Below the pieces are notes generated by a model that was given only the letters and a program-made list of their open reading frames with translations, ran no database searches and was not told the DNA's origin. A stretch of 8,087 nucleotides of DNA from JBBSEZ01 sp038239195 (GTDB lineage: Bacteria > Planctomycetota > Planctomycetia > Gemmatales > Gemmataceae), in contig JBBSEZ010000449.1 in NCBI GenBank assembly GCA_038239195.1, forward strand, positions 1-8,087, in the 5' to 3' direction. Below are positions 6,573 to 8,087 of the stretch, one piece after another; positions within the stretch are counted from its first letter, which is position 1, and each line of letters opens with the position of its first letter. The position numbers and the translations under genes were made by a program.

Positions 6573-7847
6573 ATGTTCCTTCCGTCTCGCCGCTCGTTCC
6601 TCGGCGCCTCGCTCGCCGGGCTGGCCGCCGGCCCGGCCTTCGGGGCGGCCCCGCCACCCGGCCCCGCTCCGAAGGTCGGCGACGACGCCCCGTTCCAGCC
6701 GAGTACGCTGTTTCTCACCTGGCAGCGCGATCCGACCACGACCATGACCGTTCAGTGGGTCGGAGCGCGCGGCGAGACCGCCGACACGAACGTTTACTAC
6801 GCGCCGGCGCGCGGCGGGCCCTGGCTGGCCCGGCCGACCGCCTCCCGACCCTACCCGATGACCGACCTCCAGGTGTTTCGCGCCGAGCTCACCGGGCTGG
6901 TCCCGGGCACCGACTACGACTTCCGCATCGGCAAGAGCTCGCCGACGTATCGCTTCCGGACGATGCCGGCGAAGGCGACCGACACGATCCACTTCGTCTC
7001 GGGCGGCGATTGCGGGGTGAACGCCCACGCGATCGCCAACAACGTCCAGGCCGCCCGGCAAGACCCGATGTTCGCCGTGATCGGCGGGGACCTCGGCTAC
7101 GACAACGGCCGATCCACCTCGATCGGCCTGGCGTTCCTGCGCAACTACAGCAAACACGTGGTCGGGCGCGACGGGCGGCTCATTCCCCTGATCGCCTGCC
7201 TCGGCAACCACGAGGTCGATGGGGGGTACAACAAGCCCCGCGCCAAGGCGCCTTTCTTCTATGCGCTTTTCGAGGGCCTCTACCCGGAAACTGGCTTTGC
7301 CACGCTCGACTTCGGGGACTATCTCTCCCTGGTCCTGCTCGACACCAACCACACCTCGCCCATCGGCGGGGCGCAGGCAGACTGGCTGGAGAAGGTGCTG
7401 CGGGCGCGGAAGGACCATCCGAACGTGATCGCGGTCAATCACGTCCCGGCCTACCCGTCGTTCCGCAAGCCGAGCGGGAAAAAGGGCAAGGAGGGCACCG
7501 GGGCGGGCAACCGCAAGCACTGGGTGCCGCTGTTCGAGAAGTATCGCGTGCCGGTGGTGCTCGAGCACCACGATCACACCTTCAAGCGGAGCAAACCGCT
7601 GCTGGGCGGGCTGGCCCACAACAACGGCGTCCTCTACCTCGGCGATGGATCGTGGGGCCGGCTGCGCACGCCGCACAAGCCCGAGAAGTTGCCGTACCTC
7701 GCGGTGAGCGGGCGGGACTACCATCTGTCGCTGCACCGTATCCAGGGCGAGGAGCGCTTCCATCTGGCGCTCGACGAGCGCGGGCGGGTGATGGACCTTT
7801 GCCGTACCGCCCAGCGGAAGACGGGCGCGGTTGGCGTGCCGGGGTGA
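6573..7847 (+). CDS. Tat-exported purple-acid-phosphatase-like metallophosphoesterase
   Basis: This 424-residue protein starts with a twin-arginine signal: SRRSFLG at 5-11, a hydrophobic stretch, then a probable cleavage near AFGA (about 22-25). It should be exported folded, with metals loaded. Residues about 46-140 form the fibronectin-III-like N-terminal domain of purple acid phosphatases (LTWQRDPTTTMTVQWVG, LTGLVPGTDYDFRIG). The calcineurin-like catalytic domain follows with the metal-binding blocks in order: GGDCG (D146), GGDLGY (D173, Y176), GNHE (N212, H213), NHVP (H290) and HHDHTFKR (H333, H335). All expected ligand positions, including the tyrosine of purple acid phosphatases, are present. 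The last block has His where Gly is usual in GHxH. The enzyme probably hydrolyses phosphate mono- or diesters outside the cytoplasmic membrane; the substrate is not predictable. It has its own ribosome binding site and a 332-base upstream gap, so it is probably a separate transcription unit. Confidence 0.9.
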   Translation: MFLPSRRSFLGASLAGLAAGPAFGAAPPPGPAPKVGDDAPFQPSTLFLTWQRDPTTTMTVQWVGARGETADTNVYYAPARGGPWLARPTASRPYPMTDLQVFRAELTGLVPGTDYDFRIGKSSPTYRFRTMPAKATDTIHFVSGGDCGVNAHAIANNVQAARQDPMFAVIGGDLGYDNGRSTSIGLAFLRNYSKHVVGRDGRLIPLIACLGNHEVDGGYNKPRAKAPFFYALFEGLYPETGFATLDFGDYLSLVLLDTNHTSPIGGAQADWLEKVLRARKDHPNVIAVNHVPAYPSFRKPSGKKGKEGTGAGNRKHWVPLFEKYRVPVVLEHHDHTFKRSKPLLGGLAHNNGVLYLGDGSWGRLRTPHKPEKLPYLAVSGRDYHLSLHRIQGEERFHLALDERGRVMDLCRTAQRKTGAVGVPG

Positions 7848-8016
7848 GAGGTTGACGTTGGCAGGCCCTGCGACCGAGCGGGCCCCGCCTGACCCTCGCT
7901 TCGCCCCTTTCCTTGAGCGCCACGTCCCCGGCGCTGCGGGTGCCGCTCGGCTCGCGGCGCCTACTTCGGCTCGCCTGCCGCCTGCCGATGACCGCCTTCA
8001 GCGCCCAGGCCCTTGC
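7848..8016. other. Spacer between convergent genes
   Basis: These 169 bases lie between the phosphatase stop and the stop of the minus-strand gene at the right edge. A weak 5-base inverted repeat (GGCCC at 7864-7868, GGGCC at 7880-7884) is the only candidate for a terminator, and it lacks a T-run. No gene is supported here. Confidence 0.4.
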
Positions 8017-8087
8017 TCACCCTTCTCGGCCGCCCTGCACCCAGCGCACCACCTCGTCGAGATACGCCTCGCGCACCTCGCCGAACG
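8017..8087 (-). CDS. C-terminal 22 residues of an unidentified protein (partial)
   Basis: Reading the minus strand from the right edge, a frame gives FGEVREAYLDEVVRWVQGG plus REG and a TGA stop at 8019-8017. Third codon positions are mostly G or C, and the residue pattern (alternating acidic, basic and hydrophobic) looks like a real amphipathic C-terminal helix. The other two minus frames give Arg/Gly/Ala-rich shadow-like sequence. The gene would run convergent to the phosphatase. The fragment is too short to name a family. Confidence 0.5.
   Translation of the reverse strand, partial: FGEVREAYLDEVVRWVQGGREG

Noticed and set aside
6348..7763. 471-codon minus-strand frame opposite the phosphatase
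   Set aside because: It is antisense to a gene with a complete set of metallophosphoesterase motifs. It has no recognisable domain and is an Arg/Gly/Val-rich shadow.
6503..7855. 450-codon plus-strand frame overlapping the phosphatase
   Set aside because: It is a +1/+2 shadow of the phosphatase and is rich in Arg and Pro. The motifs lie in the frame starting at 6573.

Overview
The window looks like a stretch of a large, GC-rich (roughly 70% by eye) bacterial chromosome, most likely from a planctomycete of the Gemmata/Gemmataceae type. This placement is an inference. It rests on a giant PKD-repeat protein with an N-terminal 'LxER.LP'-like motif in place of a classical signal peptide, a lineage-style methionyl-tRNA synthetase with altered signature motifs, a Tat-exported purple-acid-phosphatase-like enzyme, and long spacers between genes.

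Layout. Positions 1-4016 (minus strand) hold the first 1338 codons of a very large extracellular modular protein, which continues beyond the left edge. It has a basic N-terminus, a Pro/Gly/Gln-rich linker, a putative-Ig domain, a cadherin-like domain, five clear PKD repeats, one degenerate PKD-like unit and an unassigned beta-rich region. Positions 4017-4659 are a divergent intergenic region with no convincing gene. Positions 4660-6240 (plus) encode a short-form methionyl-tRNA synthetase (metG, 526 aa). Positions 6241-6572 are a spacer with two inverted repeats. Positions 6573-7847 (plus) encode a twin-arginine-exported metallophosphoesterase with an N-terminal fibronectin-III-like domain (424 aa). 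Positions 7848-8016 separate convergent genes, and 8017-8087 (minus) is the extreme C-terminus of one more gene entering from the right.

The genes do not form an obvious operon or pathway. The PKD protein and metG are divergent. metG and the phosphatase are co-directional but 332 bases apart, and the phosphatase has its own ribosome binding site. The PKD protein is probably a surface or secreted adhesin or structural protein, metG is translation housekeeping, and the phosphatase would act outside the cytoplasmic membrane. I see no CRISPR array, tRNA or rRNA gene, transposase or defence cassette, and no convincing new biological system. The points most worth a second look are the PKD protein (its unread C-terminal part and its recently duplicated repeats) and the altered active-site motifs of the MetRS.
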